Shown here: piece after piece, positions 25,438 through 33,267 of the stretch
How positions within the stretch are numbered: position 1 is the first letter of the stretch
Layout: each line of letters opens with the position of its first letter
From: Streptomyces sp. HM190
GTDB lineage: Bacteria > Actinomycetota > Actinomycetes > Streptomycetales > Streptomycetaceae
Length of the DNA: 64,000 nt
Assembly (NCBI RefSeq): GCF_009857135.1
Contig: NZ_CP047318.1
Span: 3,720,001 to 3,784,000, forward strand
Reading direction: 5' to 3'
The notes under the pieces: model-generated
Told to the model about the DNA's origin: nothing
Seen by the model: the letters and a program-made list of their open reading frames with translations, nothing else
The model's database searches: none
Made by a program: the position numbers and the translations under genes

Positions 25438-26436
25438 TCAGGCCGCCGCGTCGAAGCCCGTGTCGCGGGCGAGCTTCTTCAGTTCGAGCAGCGCGTGCTT
25501 CTCGATCTGGCGGATCCGCTCACGGGTGAGCCCGTGTTCCTTGCCGACCTCGGTGAGCGTGCGCTCGCGGCCGTCCTCGATGCCGTACCGCATCTTGATG
25601 ATGGAGGCCGTGCGTTGGTCGAGCCGCCCGATGAGGCTGTCCAGCTCCTCGCTGCGCAGCAGGGTCAGCACGGACTGCTCGGGCGAGACGGCGGAGGTGT
25701 CCTCCAGCAGGTCGCCGAACTGGGTCTCGCCCTCGTCGTCCACCGACATGTTCAGCGAGACCGGGTCGCGGGCCCAGTCGAGGACGTCGCTGACGCGCTC
25801 CGGGGTGGAGCCCAGCTCGGTGGCGATCTCCTGGGGCTCGGGGTCGCGGCCGTGCTCCCGGTTGAACTCGCGCTGCACCCGCCGGATGCGGCCCAGTTCC
25901 TCGACCAGGTGGACGGGCAGCCGGATGGTGCGCGACTGGTCGGCTATGGAGCGGGTGATCGCCTGACGGATCCACCAGGTGGCGTACGTCGAGAACTTGA
26001 AGCCCTTGCGGTAGTCGAACTTCTCCACCGCGCGGACCAGGCCCGCGTTGCCCTCCTGGATGAGGTCGAGCAGGGGCAGACCGCTGCGCGGGTACCGCCG
26101 GGCGACGGCCACGACCAGGCGGAGGTTCGACCGTATGAAGATGTCCTTGGCCCGGTCGCTGTCGGCGACGAGGGCCTCCAGCTCCTCACGGGTCGCGTCC
26201 GCCTTCGCCTCCTCCTCGCCGTCGAGGATCTGCTGGGCGAAGACACCCGCCTCGATGATCTGGGACAGCTCGACTTCCTTGGCGGCGTCGAGCAGCGGTG
26301 TACGCGCGATCTCGTCGAGGTACATGCCGACCAGGTCGCGGTCGGCGATCTCGCCGCCAGAGGCGCGAACGCTGCTTGCCGCGTCGCTCCCGCCGGCGGC
26401 GGACGAACGACGAGCGGCGACGGCACGGGTTGCCAT
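25438..26436 (-). CDS. hrdD: principal-like RNA polymerase sigma factor HrdD
   Basis: Group 2 sigma-70 factor, 332 residues, not essential in the Streptomyces studied. Seen: region 1.2 (DLVGMYLDEIARTPLLDAAKEVELSQ), region 2 (FIRSNLRLVVAVARRYPRSGLPLLDLIQEGNAGLVRAVEKFDYRKGFKFSTYATWWIRQAI), region 3, and region 4 (LTEVGKEHGLTRERIRQIEKHALLELKKL). The MATRAVAARR start and DTGFDAAA end are as I remember HrdD. Start ATG 26436. A near-perfect sigma-R promoter lies about 100 nt upstream. Divergent from the phosphinothricin-acetyltransferase-like gene, the arrangement reported near hrdD in S. coelicolor. Confidence 0.94.
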   Translation of the reverse strand: MATRAVAARRSSAAGGSDAASSVRASGGEIADRDLVGMYLDEIARTPLLDAAKEVELSQIIEAGVFAQQILDGEEEAKADATREELEALVADSDRAKDIFIRSNLRLVVAVARRYPRSGLPLLDLIQEGNAGLVRAVEKFDYRKGFKFSTYATWWIRQAITRSIADQSRTIRLPVHLVEELGRIRRVQREFNREHGRDPEPQEIATELGSTPERVSDVLDWARDPVSLNMSVDDEGETQFGDLLEDTSAVSPEQSVLTLLRSEELDSLIGRLDQRTASIIKMRYGIEDGRERTLTEVGKEHGLTRERIRQIEKHALLELKKLARDTGFDAAA

Positions 26437-26540
26437 GCGTGCTCCCTTGCGATGGTGGGCTGGCAGGGTCGTGTCTGGTCCTACGTGACGTGACAAGGCC
26501 GCTCGGACACTCTCCCGAGTGCCCGGCTTCCGAAGGAAAC

Positions 26541-26567
26541 AACGACTGGAATCAGGACAGAATTCCC
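26541..26567 (-). promoter_or_regulatory. sigma-R (SigR) promoter of hrdD
   Basis: On the minus strand, GGGAAT at 26567-26562, exactly 18 nt, then GTT at 26543-26541. This equals the established SigR consensus GGGAAT-N18-GTT. hrdD is a known SigR target in S. coelicolor. The predicted start site is near 26533, about 97 nt before the ATG. Confidence 0.88.
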
Positions 26568-26627
26568 AACCAAGTCCACTATTTTTCTGATCTTGCAGTA
26601 CCCTGTGCGGCCACAGGAGGGGGCGTG

Positions 26628-27146
26628 ATGTCCGCCGGGTCCACAGAGGTGCAGGTCAGACCAGGAGTCGAGGCCGACCTCGACGCCCTCACCGACATCT
26701 ACAACCACTACGTCCGCGAGACGGCCATCACGTTCGACACGTCCGCCTTCACTCCGGAGGAGCGCCGTCCGTGGCTGCTCTCCCACCTTGTAGACGGTCG
26801 GCATCGCCTGATAGTTGCCACCGCGGAGGATTCACAGCGAATCCTCGGGTACGCCACGAGCAGCGCGTTCCGTGCGAAGGCGGCGTACGACACGTCCGTG
26901 GAGGTCTCCGTGTACCTCGCCCCGGACGCGGGCGGCCGGGGCGTCGGCACGCTGCTGTACAAGGCGCTGTTCGAGGCGCTCGCGACCGAGGACGTCCACC
27001 GCGCCTACGCCGGCATCGCCCAGCCGAACGAGCCCTCCACCCGCCTCCACGAACGCTTCGACTTCCGTCACGCGGGCACGTACCGGGAGGTCGGGCGGAA
27101 GTTCGGCCGCTACTGGGACGTGGCCTGGTACGAGAAGGACCTGTAA
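26628..27146 (+). CDS. phosphinothricin N-acetyltransferase-like GNAT enzyme
   Basis: 172-residue GNAT acetyltransferase resembling Bar/Pat. Motif A GGRGVGTLLY at 102-111 (acetyl-CoA pyrophosphate binding), early IYNHYVRETAITFDTSAFTPEERRPW and C-terminal HERFDFRHAGTYREVGRKFGRYWDVAWYEKDL match the phosphinothricin acetyltransferase subgroup; whether it acetylates phosphinothricin, methionine sulfone or another amine cannot be told from sequence. ATG 26628 with AGGAGG 7 nt upstream. Confidence 0.92.
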   Translation: MSAGSTEVQVRPGVEADLDALTDIYNHYVRETAITFDTSAFTPEERRPWLLSHLVDGRHRLIVATAEDSQRILGYATSSAFRAKAAYDTSVEVSVYLAPDAGGRGVGTLLYKALFEALATEDVHRAYAGIAQPNEPSTRLHERFDFRHAGTYREVGRKFGRYWDVAWYEKDL

Positions 27147-27169
27147 GCCCCGTCGCGGGGAAGGCCCAC

Positions 27170-27199
27170 GCGGGGCGCGCTGCCGTTCCCGCGCCCCGC
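27170..27199. terminator. bidirectional hairpin between GNAT and DODA genes
   Basis: Perfect 10-bp stem GCGGGGCGCG (27170-27179) / CGCGCCCCGC (27190-27199) between convergent stop codons at 27146 and 27215. Confidence 0.8.
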
Positions 27200-27214
27200 C
27201 CCGCGGCAGGCCCG

Positions 27215-28000
27215 TCAGCCGAACTGGACCGAGCGCTTCGCCAGGCCCATCCAGAAGCCGTCGATCACCGAGCGCTGGGCGTCCAGTTCGCCGGCGGCCT
27301 CGGCCGCACCCATGGTCACGAACAGGGGCGCGAAGTGCTCGGTGCGCGGGTGGGCGAACCGGCCCGCCGGGGACTTGTGGAGGAAGTCGAGGAGGGAGTC
27401 CCAGTCGCGGGACTCCAGGGCCCGGTTGCCCCAGTCGTCGAACTCGGCGGACCAGGCGGGGATGCCGCCCTGGCGGAGCGCGGCGAGGTTGTGGGTGAAG
27501 AAGCCGGAGCCGACGATCAGGACGCCCTCGTCCCGGAGGGGGGCCAGCCTGCGGCCGATGTCCATCAGCTTCACCGGGTCCAGGGTCGGCATGGAGATCT
27601 GCAGGACCGGGATGTCGGCCTCCGGGAACATCTCGACGAGCGGGACGTACGCCCCGTGGTCGAGACCCCGGTCGGGGATGTCCTGGACCGGGGTGCCGGG
27701 GGCCCGGAGCAGCTTGCGTACGGACGCGGCCAGCTCGGGGGCGCCGGGCGCCGGGTACCGGACGGTGTAGTAGTGCTCGGGGAAGCCCCAGAAGTCGTAG
27801 ACCAGCGGGACGGTCTCCACCGCGCCGAGGGCGAGCGGGGCCTCCTCCCAGTGGGCGGAGACCATGAGGATCGCCTTGGGGCGGGCCAGGGTGCCCGCCC
27901 AGGCGGCCAGTTCGCCGGGCCAGATCGGGTCGTCGGCGAGCGGGGGCGCGCCGTGGCTCAGATAGAGGGTCGGCATGCGTTCGGCGGTGGCGGCGGACAT
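27215..28000 (-). CDS. DODA-type extradiol ring-opening dioxygenase (LigB fold)
   Basis: 261-residue member of the class III extradiol dioxygenases, similar to 4,5-DOPA dioxygenase (YgiD). Likely metal ligands: His16 in YLSHGAPP, His50 in VSAHWEE, and a C-terminal His in TEHFAPLF; DHGAYVPL also fits the family. The substrate is probably a catechol. Divergent from a MarR regulator over an AT-rich control region, so it is probably induced by an aromatic or redox signal. Start ATG 28000 with GGGAG 8 nt upstream. Confidence 0.92.
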   Translation of the reverse strand: MSAATAERMPTLYLSHGAPPLADDPIWPGELAAWAGTLARPKAILMVSAHWEEAPLALGAVETVPLVYDFWGFPEHYYTVRYPAPGAPELAASVRKLLRAPGTPVQDIPDRGLDHGAYVPLVEMFPEADIPVLQISMPTLDPVKLMDIGRRLAPLRDEGVLIVGSGFFTHNLAALRQGGIPAWSAEFDDWGNRALESRDWDSLLDFLHKSPAGRFAHPRTEHFAPLFVTMGAAEAAGELDAQRSVIDGFWMGLAKRSVQFG

Positions 28001-28131
28001 AGGGGTGACTCCCTCGGCACACGCGACCCGCGAGGTGCGGGGCTCCGCCTCGGCACGTACGGCTCGCGGAGCACGTCGAGCACGCCGTCCTCAAGCGGGC
28101 CGCGGCGGGTCGCTCCAGGCTCATCGGTTGG

Positions 28132-28213
28132 TTGAGACCTCGCCCGGCTCCCCAGTAGTTGAAGTCTCAATATTTCTAGTTTCACCTTACATCTCTATAG
28201 TTCAAAATTCAAG
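28132..28213. promoter_or_regulatory. AT-rich DODA/MarR divergent control region with inverted repeats
   Basis: The stretch 28155-28215 is strikingly AT-rich for this genome. It has TTGAAGTCTCAA (28159-28170), a distant inverted pair TTGAGAC (28132-28138) and GTCTCAA (28164-28170), and a partly repeated TAGTTCAAAATTCAAG (28198-28213). These are candidate MarR operators and -10/-35 elements. Confidence 0.55.
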
Positions 28214-28236
28214 AAGGGTCCTCGTAGAGTGGAGGT

Positions 28237-28743
28237 ATGAAGACACCGCCCGCCGCCGAAGAACCCCGCTGGCTCACCGAAGAAGAACAGCGCATCTGGC
28301 TCTCTTACATCCATGGCACGACCCTGCTCGACGACCACCTCGATCGCCAGCTGCAGCGGGACGCGGGGATGCCGCACCTCTACTACCACCTGCTCGTGGT
28401 GCTGTCCGGCGCCCCGTACCGGCGGCTGCGGATGACCGAACTGGCCATGCACACGAAGATCACGCGCTCGCGCCTCTCGCACGCCGTCGCCCGCCTGGAG
28501 AAGAACGGATGGGTGCGACGCGAGGACTGCCCTTCGGACAAGAGGGGACAGTTCGCCGTGCTCACGGACGGCGGGTTCGAGACCCTGGAGAAGAGCGCGC
28601 CGGGTCATGTGGCCGCGGTGCGGCAGGCGCTGTTCGACCGGTTGTCGCCGGAACAGCAGAAAGCCCTCGGCGAGATCATGGAGATCATCGCCGAGGGGCT
28701 TCAGCCGAAGGAGGCGGGGGCCGACCTGCCGTGGCTGCGTTAG
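28237..28743 (+). CDS. MarR-family transcriptional regulator
   Basis: 168 residues with the MarR winged helix at about 55-120: LRMTELAMHTKITRSRLSHAVARLEKNGWVRREDCPSDKRGQFAVLTDGG, flanked by dimerisation helices. ATG 28237 follows GGAGG. Divergent from the DODA dioxygenase, its likely target. MarR proteins commonly sense phenolics or oxidants; no ligand is identifiable. Confidence 0.93.
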   Translation: MKTPPAAEEPRWLTEEEQRIWLSYIHGTTLLDDHLDRQLQRDAGMPHLYYHLLVVLSGAPYRRLRMTELAMHTKITRSRLSHAVARLEKNGWVRREDCPSDKRGQFAVLTDGGFETLEKSAPGHVAAVRQALFDRLSPEQQKALGEIMEIIAEGLQPKEAGADLPWLR

Positions 28744-28858
28744 CCGCTCCGCCGCACCGGGGGGGTGGGGCGCCGGGGGCGTGGGGACCCTCCGCCGCCG
28801 TGAGCCGTACACGGCCGGCCGCGTGGGCCCCACACCCCTCAGGTCGAACCCGTCCGCG

Positions 28859-28932
28859 GGGTTCGTCCGGTCAGTGGGGTTCCTCCGGTCAGTGGGGTTC
28901 GCCCGGTCAGTGGGGTTCGTCCGGTCAGTGGG
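28859..28932. repeat. 18-bp tandem repeat spanning the exporter stop codon
   Basis: Four copies of an 18-bp unit (GGTTCGTCCGGTCAGTGG with single-base variants) run from 28859 to 28932. The stop codon of the minus-strand MFS gene (28925-28927) lies in the last copy. Confidence 0.88.
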
Positions 28933-30463
28933 CGATCACCGGGACCTTGACCTCGTCCGCCGCGCCCTCTCCCGCACCGGCGGTGGCCGTCATGTCCGGC
29001 TTGCCGGTGGTGACGAAGGTGAAGGCGATGGCGGCCGACAGGACCAGGATGCCGACGGCGAACCAGATGGCGCTGGTGTAGCCGTCGACCATGCCCTGGA
29101 GCTGGACGAGCTGCTGCTGGGGGCGGGAGGTCGCCGTGGCGATGTGGTCCTGGATGTACGACGTGGTCGCGGACGCGGCGATCGTGTTCAGCAGGGCCGT
29201 ACCGATGGCGCCGCCGACCTGCTGGGAGGTGTTCACCATCGCGGAGGCGACACCCGCGTCACGCGGTTCGACACCGTGGGTCGCGAGGGACATCGCCGGC
29301 ATGAACGCCGTACCCATGCCGAGGCCGAGCAGCAGCTGGGCCGGCAGGAGCAGGGTCGCGTACGAGGAGTCGATCTCCATCCGGGTCAGCAGCAGCATGC
29401 CGACGCCCGCGAGCAGGAAGCCCGGCGCCATCAGCAGGCGCGGCGCGACCCGGGTCATGAGGCGGGTGCCGATCTGCGTGGAGCCGACGATCATGCCCGT
29501 GATCATGGGCAGGAAGGCGAAGCCGGTCTTGACCGGGGAGTACCCCTTCACGATCTGCAGGTAGTAGGTCAGGAAGAGGAACAGGCCGAACATCGCGATG
29601 ACCGCGAGGCCCAGGGAGAGGTAGACACCGCCCCGGTTGCGCTCGGTGATCACGCGCAGCGGCAGCAGCGGGGCCTTGACCTTCGACTCGACCAGGGCGA
29701 ACGCGGCGAGGAGCACCGCGGAGGCGACGAACAGGCCGATGGTCACACCGTCGCTCCAGCCGTCGGACTCGGCGCGCGTGAAGCCGTAGACCAGCGAGAC
29801 CAGACCCAGGGTGGACAGCACCACACCGGGGATGTCCAGCGGTGAACGGTTGCGGCCGCCCTCCGGCTCACGGATGACGAAGTACGCGCCGGCCGCGGCG
29901 ATCACCGCGAACGGGATGTTGACGAAGAACGTCCAGCGCCAGTCCAGGTACTCGGTGAGGAAGCCGCCGAGGATCAGGCCCACGGCGCCGCCGCCACCGG
30001 CGATCGCGCCGTAGATGCCGAACGCCTTGGCGCGCTCCTTGGCGTCCGTGAACATCACGGCGAGCAGGGAGAGCGCGGCGGGCGCGAGCAGCGCGCCGAA
30101 GGCACCCTGAAGGGCCCGGGCACCCAGCATCATGGCCTCACCGGTGGCCGCGCCGCCCAGCGCGGAGGCGCCGGCGAAACCGATCAGACCGGTGACGAAG
30201 GTGCGCTTGCGCCCCCACAGGTCGGAGATGCGGCCGCCGAAGAGCAGCAGACCGCCGAAGGCCAGGGCGTACGCCGTGATGACCCACTGGCGGTTGCCGT
30301 CGGATATCCCGAGGTCCTGCTGTGCGGACGGCAGGGCGATGTTCACGATGGTCGCGTCGAGGACGACCATCAGCTGGGCGAGCGCGATGAACACGAGCGC
30401 TTTCCAGCGGTTGGAGTGCGCGTCGTCCACCGTTTCGGGGACGTTCCGGGCTGTTGCAGACAT
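28925..30463 (-). CDS. DHA2-type MFS drug exporter
   Basis: 512-residue, 14-TM EmrB/QacA-type antiporter: LVFIALAQLMVVLDATIVNIALPSAQQDLG in TM1, FGGRISDLWGRKRTFVTG (motif A), and a short C-terminal tail. ATG 30463 (MSATARN) preferred; an in-frame GTG at 30475 exists. Downstream of a TetR gene in the same orientation with a 130-bp gap carrying tandem TGAC-N7-GTCA elements, so likely repressed by that TetR. Confidence 0.92.
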   Translation of the reverse strand: MSATARNVPETVDDAHSNRWKALVFIALAQLMVVLDATIVNIALPSAQQDLGISDGNRQWVITAYALAFGGLLLFGGRISDLWGRKRTFVTGLIGFAGASALGGAATGEAMMLGARALQGAFGALLAPAALSLLAVMFTDAKERAKAFGIYGAIAGGGGAVGLILGGFLTEYLDWRWTFFVNIPFAVIAAAGAYFVIREPEGGRNRSPLDIPGVVLSTLGLVSLVYGFTRAESDGWSDGVTIGLFVASAVLLAAFALVESKVKAPLLPLRVITERNRGGVYLSLGLAVIAMFGLFLFLTYYLQIVKGYSPVKTGFAFLPMITGMIVGSTQIGTRLMTRVAPRLLMAPGFLLAGVGMLLLTRMEIDSSYATLLLPAQLLLGLGMGTAFMPAMSLATHGVEPRDAGVASAMVNTSQQVGGAIGTALLNTIAASATTSYIQDHIATATSRPQQQLVQLQGMVDGYTSAIWFAVGILVLSAAIAFTFVTTGKPDMTATAGAGEGAADEVKVPVIAH

Positions 30464-30486
30464 GGGGATACCCACTTCGGGACTTC

Positions 30487-30536
30487 GTGACGGAAAAAGT
30501 CAGGTGAATCGGTGACGGAGAACGTCAGGTGAAAGC
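30487..30536. promoter_or_regulatory. tandem operator-like repeats between TetR gene and exporter
   Basis: A 25-bp unit is repeated: GTGACGGA...GTCAGGTGAA begins at 30487 and again at 30512. Each contains TGAC-N7-GTCA (30488-30502; 30513-30527). Position 25-50 bp upstream of the exporter start fits repressor sites. Confidence 0.6.
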
Positions 30537-30593
30537 GTCGGAGCGCGACGATGCGCTGCTGGCGGAACCGGCGAGAGAAGAGGTCGGATCGGA

Positions 30594-31235
30594 TCAGGCT
30601 CGGCGCAGGCCCTCCATCGTGACGGAGGTGCCGGGCAGTTCGGAGCGGGCCGGGGCCCGCAGACCGTCGAGCAGCAGCTGCAGATGACGGTGGACGAAAC
30701 GGTCGACGCCCACGCACTGGGTGCCGGCCGGGGGGCGGCTGAGCTGGCCGACGGCGAGCATCAGGTCGCCGACGCCGACGTCGTCACGGAGCTGTCCGGC
30801 CCGCTGGGCCCGCTCCATGATGGCGGCCGTCTGGTCCTCCAGCCGTTCGCGCGCCGCCTCCAGGTCGGGGTGGTTCTTGTCGAAGGCGCTCTGGATCATC
30901 GGACAGAGGGCGCTGATCCGCTCGTCGGCGGCGGAGTGCACGAAGCGGGACAGCGCCTCGAACGCGTCGCCGTTCTCCTCGAGCACGCCCTGCGCCACCA
31001 GCGCCATGCGGTCCATGACCGAGCACACGACCTCGCGGACCAGTGCGTCGCGGTCCGGGAAGTTGCGGTACACCGTGGCGTTGCCGACGCCGGCCCGGCG
31101 GGCGATCTCGTCGAGCGGCACGTCGGGACCGAACTCGACGAACATCTCCCGGGCGGCGGTGACGATCCGCTCCCGGTTGCGCAGCGCGTCCGCCCGGGGG
31201 CGGGAAACCTTGCGCACGGGGGTGGCGGTCTGCAC
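30594..31235 (-). CDS. TetR-family transcriptional regulator
   Basis: 213 residues: TetR helix-turn-helix at about 20-65 (RERIVTAAREMFVEFGPDVPLDEIARRAGVGNATVYRNFPDRDALV) followed by a helical ligand domain. GTG 31235 (VQTATPVRKV) is preferred because AGGAGG lies 7 nt upstream; a longer frame to 31301 has no such site. Precedes the DHA2 exporter gene and likely represses it. Confidence 0.92.
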   Translation of the reverse strand: MQTATPVRKVSRPRADALRNRERIVTAAREMFVEFGPDVPLDEIARRAGVGNATVYRNFPDRDALVREVVCSVMDRMALVAQGVLEENGDAFEALSRFVHSAADERISALCPMIQSAFDKNHPDLEAARERLEDQTAAIMERAQRAGQLRDDVGVGDLMLAVGQLSRPPAGTQCVGVDRFVHRHLQLLLDGLRAPARSELPGTSVTMEGLRRA

Positions 31236-31354
31236 GGCGTGCCTCCTGACGTTCTGGGGAGCGGGATCCGGGGAGGGTTTCCCCGTTTCGCTCGGACACA
31301 TGGCTAAACGGGGATACCGTCCCCGGTTATTTCCCGCCGCCGAGGAGATTTCCG

Positions 31355-31405
31355 GTGACCTGGGTCACATTGCGGCGGGCCTCACGCCGGAGTGACCCAG
31401 GTCAC
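31355..31405. promoter_or_regulatory. pair of identical palindromes between TetR and M6 protease genes
   Basis: GTGACC-TG-GGTCAC (31355-31368) and GTGACC-CA-GGTCAC (31392-31405) are each perfect 6-2-6 palindromes, centres 37 bp apart, and also mutually complementary so the RNA could form a 14-bp stem with a 23-nt loop. They sit about 120 bp upstream of the TetR gene and 125 bp upstream of the protease gene. Confidence 0.65.
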
Positions 31406-31529
31406 GCCGCCATCAGCGGGAACCCCTCGTTCGGCCCATCCAGCGCGCGCCCCCGCTCCCCCCGTCCCAGGGTGATCGAAAGGGTGCGGCCGTGGCCCGG
31501 GCGGCTGCCGTGGAGCGAAGGGCGCGTGC

Positions 31530-32927
31530 ATGCAGCAGCCGTTCCGCCGAAGCTGGATACCCGAGCGTCGGCCGACCGTGCCCGGCCGGCCGCGGCTCCG
31601 GCGCGCGTGGCGGGCACGCCGCACGCACGGCACCCACGCGACCAGCGGGATGGGCGGCACGGGCGGCATACGCCCCCGCCGGTCCGTCGCCCTCGCCTCC
31701 GTCACCGCCCTCACCCTCGCGGTCAGCACCTCCGCCGGCACCGGGCACCTCGTGGCGAAGGAGACGAGCACGGTCGCGGGAGCGGTCGCCGTGGCCCCCG
31801 GCTCCGGACTCGACCCCTGCATGATCCGCGGCCGGCCAGGCGTCCAGATGTCCGAGGGCATCCCCACCCCGCCCGGCTACTCCCGCTCCACCGGCACGGT
31901 CCGCGCCCTCAACCTGATGATCGACTTCTCCGACGCGCCCGGCGAGGGCGGCGCGATGGACCGCTTCGCCGAGTTCGCCCCGCAGACCCAGAAATGGTTC
32001 CGGACCAGCAGCTACGGCCGTATCGACTACCGGCCCGAGACCCCGGTCACCGAGTGGCTGCGGATGCCGGGGACGTTCCGCTCGTACGGGATAGAACGCG
32101 GCGTCCCCTTCGAGCCCGGCTACCGGCGGCTGGTCCAGGACATGGTGCGGGTCGCCGATCCCCTCGTCGACTTCCGCACGTACGACCTGGTCAACGTGCT
32201 CGTCACCCCGAACGCGGGGCCCTCCGCCCTCGACACGGTGCTGTCCGTGACGTTCGCCGGGAACCGGGATGCGCCGGTCGCGGACGGCATCCCCGTCGCC
32301 AACACGTCGTTCGTCTACAGCCGCCAGGACGACGGCTCCGGCACGTACCACGAGACCGGCTACCGCGTCCTCCCCCACGAGAACGGCCACGTCTTCGGCC
32401 TGCCCGACCTCTACACCCACGAGGGCGGGGGCGCGGTCGGGCACTGGGACATCATGAGCGAGGACTGGGGCGTCGACAACGACATGCTGGGCTGGCACAA
32501 GTGGAAGCTCGGCTGGCTCGACGCGACGCAGGTCGGCTGCGTGGCGGAGCCGGGGGCGGCGGAGTACACGCTCACACCGCTCGCCGAGCCCGGCGGACCG
32601 AAGCTGGTGGTGGTGCCCCTGACACCCCGCACGGCGTACGCCGTCGAACTGCGGACCCGGGCGGGCAACGACGTCGCCGTCTGCCGTCCCGGTGTCCTCG
32701 TCTACCGGGTCGACGCGGACGTCGACACCGGCAACGGCCCCATCAAGGTCCACGACTCCCGCCGCGACAGCGGGGGGTGCACCCGCAGCCCCAACGTCCA
32801 CGCGGAACTCTCGGACGCGCCGCTCGTGCCCGGCGAGACGTTCACGGACACGAAGGCGGGCGTGAGCATCACGGTGACGGGAACGGACGCGGCGGGAAAC
32901 CACCGGGTGGTTATCAGCCGGCGGTGA
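31530..32927 (+). CDS. secreted M6-family metalloprotease
   Basis: 465 residues. An Arg-rich N-terminus then a hydrophobic export segment at about 50-70 (RRSVALASVTALTLAVSTSAG); start ATG 31530 has GAAGGG 7 nt upstream. The immune-inhibitor-A/M6 zinc motif is H283-E-N-G-H287 within RVLPHENGHVFGLPDLYTHEGGGAVGHWDIMSEDWG, which also supplies the downstream Asp ligand region and Met turn. The last 20 codons lie in the first unit of a 50-bp tandem repeat that continues beyond the stop codon. Target proteins unknown. Confidence 0.92.
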   Translation: MQQPFRRSWIPERRPTVPGRPRLRRAWRARRTHGTHATSGMGGTGGIRPRRSVALASVTALTLAVSTSAGTGHLVAKETSTVAGAVAVAPGSGLDPCMIRGRPGVQMSEGIPTPPGYSRSTGTVRALNLMIDFSDAPGEGGAMDRFAEFAPQTQKWFRTSSYGRIDYRPETPVTEWLRMPGTFRSYGIERGVPFEPGYRRLVQDMVRVADPLVDFRTYDLVNVLVTPNAGPSALDTVLSVTFAGNRDAPVADGIPVANTSFVYSRQDDGSGTYHETGYRVLPHENGHVFGLPDLYTHEGGGAVGHWDIMSEDWGVDNDMLGWHKWKLGWLDATQVGCVAEPGAAEYTLTPLAEPGGPKLVVVPLTPRTAYAVELRTRAGNDVAVCRPGVLVYRVDADVDTGNGPIKVHDSRRDSGGCTRSPNVHAELSDAPLVPGETFTDTKAGVSITVTGTDAAGNHRVVISRR

Positions 32928-33100
32928 CGGGAACGGACGCAGCGGGAAACCACCGGGTGGTGATCAGTCAGCGGTGAGGCGGAGGGCGGAGGCGGGGAAC
33001 CACCGGGTGGTGATCAGTCAGCGCTGAGGCGGAGGGCGGAGGCGGGGAACCACCGGGTGGTGATCAGTCAGCGCTGAGGCGGAGGGCGGAGGCGGGGAAG
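32893..33100. repeat. 50-bp tandem repeat x4 overlapping the protease 3' end
   Basis: The core ACCACC-G-GGTGGT hairpin palindrome followed by GATCAGTCAGCG recurs at 32899, 32949, 32999 and 33049, an exact 50-bp period. The first unit is coding (GNHRVVISRR), the rest noncoding; units 3 and 4 are virtually identical. Each can form a short hairpin, so the array may act as serial transcript ends. Confidence 0.9.
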
Positions 33101-33267
33101 GCCGGGCGTGGCCCGTGGCTTTCAGGGGCGCGGGGAACCTCGCGACCGGCCACCGCACCACCCGCGCTCTCCCGGGCACGCGTACGCTCCCGTGCTGGTG
33201 GGCGCCCGGCCCCCGACGACCGGGTACCGTGCCGAGCCACGCGGCCGGCCCGCATTACCGTGGCCCC
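33101..33267. other. intergenic upstream of the double IclR gene
   Basis: Together with the tandem repeat this makes a 340-bp gap. TTACCGT (33255-33261) lies 6 nt before the ATG and could be a -10 box of a leaderless transcript, but no convincing -35 is seen. No gene. Confidence 0.4.
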
